5,799 nucleotides of DNA, from positions 1 through 5,799 of the forward strand of contig JAJECB010000158.1 of assembly GCA_022822245.1 (NCBI GenBank). The letters run 5' to 3'. Of this stretch, positions 5,379 to 5,799 are shown one piece after another. The translations under genes and the position numbers were made by a program. Position 1 is the stretch's first letter; each line of letters starts with the position of its first letter. Source of the stretch: Gammaproteobacteria bacterium. GTDB taxonomy: Bacteria; Pseudomonadota; Gammaproteobacteria; HK1. Below the pieces are notes generated by a model, which saw only the letters and a program-made list of their open reading frames with translations, made no database searches and was not told the DNA's origin.

Positions 5379-5799
5379 ATGCCCATGTTGGATCGGATTC
5401 GGTCGGATGCGGCGACGTTGCTCAAGAGCGTCGACGTTGCGCGTGTGGTCGTTGTCGACGACGAGTACGCTAACGGTGTGGAGGAGTTGCTCGGGATCTG
5501 TACGGAGGCGACGAGCGCGCAGGCGCGTGAGCTGCCCCACTTGGTCGGCATCGACTTCAGCGCTCCCTACGACGTCTGGTCCGCCCGTGTACGGTCCGTT
5601 TGGGAGGATCTGGCCCGGCCGCCGCAGCGGGAGTTGCTGGCAGCCGCCCGGCGGTTGCAGTCGGGCTTGGATGAGCCGGTCGGTGACGCAGAGCCGTTGG
5701 CGGCAGAGCGGCTAGGCGACGACTTGGCGGCGGAGAGCCTGAAGCAGATTCTGGGATCGCTCGGGCGCGATTGCGAGTTCGTGACGCTTTCGCTCGTCG
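5379..5799 (+). CDS. Receiver-like protein, N-terminal 140 codons only (runs off right edge)
   Basis: The frame is open from ATG 5379 to the window end without a stop; a GTG at 5376 is an alternative start. Residues 21-29 (ARVVVVDDE) are a textbook receiver-domain first strand with the acidic pair D27-D28 that binds Mg in response regulators. After the first helix, the usual second strand does not follow at about 25 residues. Instead there are roughly 100 residues rich in Ala, Glu, Arg and Leu (helical, with W69 and W76) before a strand-like CEFVTLSLV at about 132-140. A receiver with a large helical insertion fits this, and the phosphoacceptor Asp would then lie beyond the window. Four bases separate it from the ATPase stop, so it is the likely partner of the histidine-kinase-like module. 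The receiver call rests on one motif plus context. The effector part, if any, is not visible. Confidence 0.72.
   Translation, partial: MPMLDRIRSDAATLLKSVDVARVVVVDDEYANGVEELLGICTEATSAQARELPHLVGIDFSAPYDVWSARVRSVWEDLARPPQRELLAAARRLQSGLDEPVGDAEPLAAERLGDDLAAESLKQILGSLGRDCEFVTLSLV

Noticed and set aside
4412..5551. Reverse frame of 379 codons over the end of the ATPase gene
   Set aside because: It mirrors the conserved histidine-kinase-like boxes on the plus strand and has a Leu/Arg/His-rich composition typical of shadow frames.

Overview
The window is GC-rich bacterial DNA with GTG starts and tightly packed genes on the right. It looks like part of a defence or accessory island. The phylum cannot be set from this sequence; a high-GC actinobacterium, proteobacterium or a similar environmental lineage would all fit. 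No housekeeping gene is present.

Left edge (1-570). On the minus strand, the first 82 codons of a large SNF2/DEAD-type helicase run off the left end. Back to back with it, about 45 bp away, is a small plus-strand gene for a 92-residue coiled-coil protein with one C-terminal membrane segment. The gap between them holds a perfect hairpin followed by ATGAAAC that resembles a type I-E CRISPR repeat. A degenerate second copy lies just past the small gene.

Middle (571-1438). This stretch has no convincing intact gene. It holds the second CRISPR-like repeat, three strong palindromes with related ends (TGGYG...CRCCA), and on the minus strand what looks like a decayed C-terminus of a tyrosine recombinase. 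It reads as a scar of past integration plus the control region of the operon to its right.

Right (1439-5799). Three co-directional genes are almost without gaps. First comes an amino-type DNA methyltransferase (TSPPY motif). Nine bases later is an 861-residue protein with two separate GHKL ATP-binding modules: a MORC/Hsp90/MutL-like one at the N-terminus and a histidine-kinase-like one at the C-terminus. After only a few bases comes the start of a protein that opens like a response-regulator receiver domain and is cut by the window end. The layout suggests a defence system in which the methyltransferase marks self DNA, the double-GHKL protein acts as an ATP-driven sensor or switch, and the receiver-like protein takes the signal on to effectors encoded beyond position 5799. 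This resembles known themes (methylation-linked defence with MORC-like ATPases, DISARM-type helicases, two-component-like immunity), but the system cannot be named from the portion visible here.
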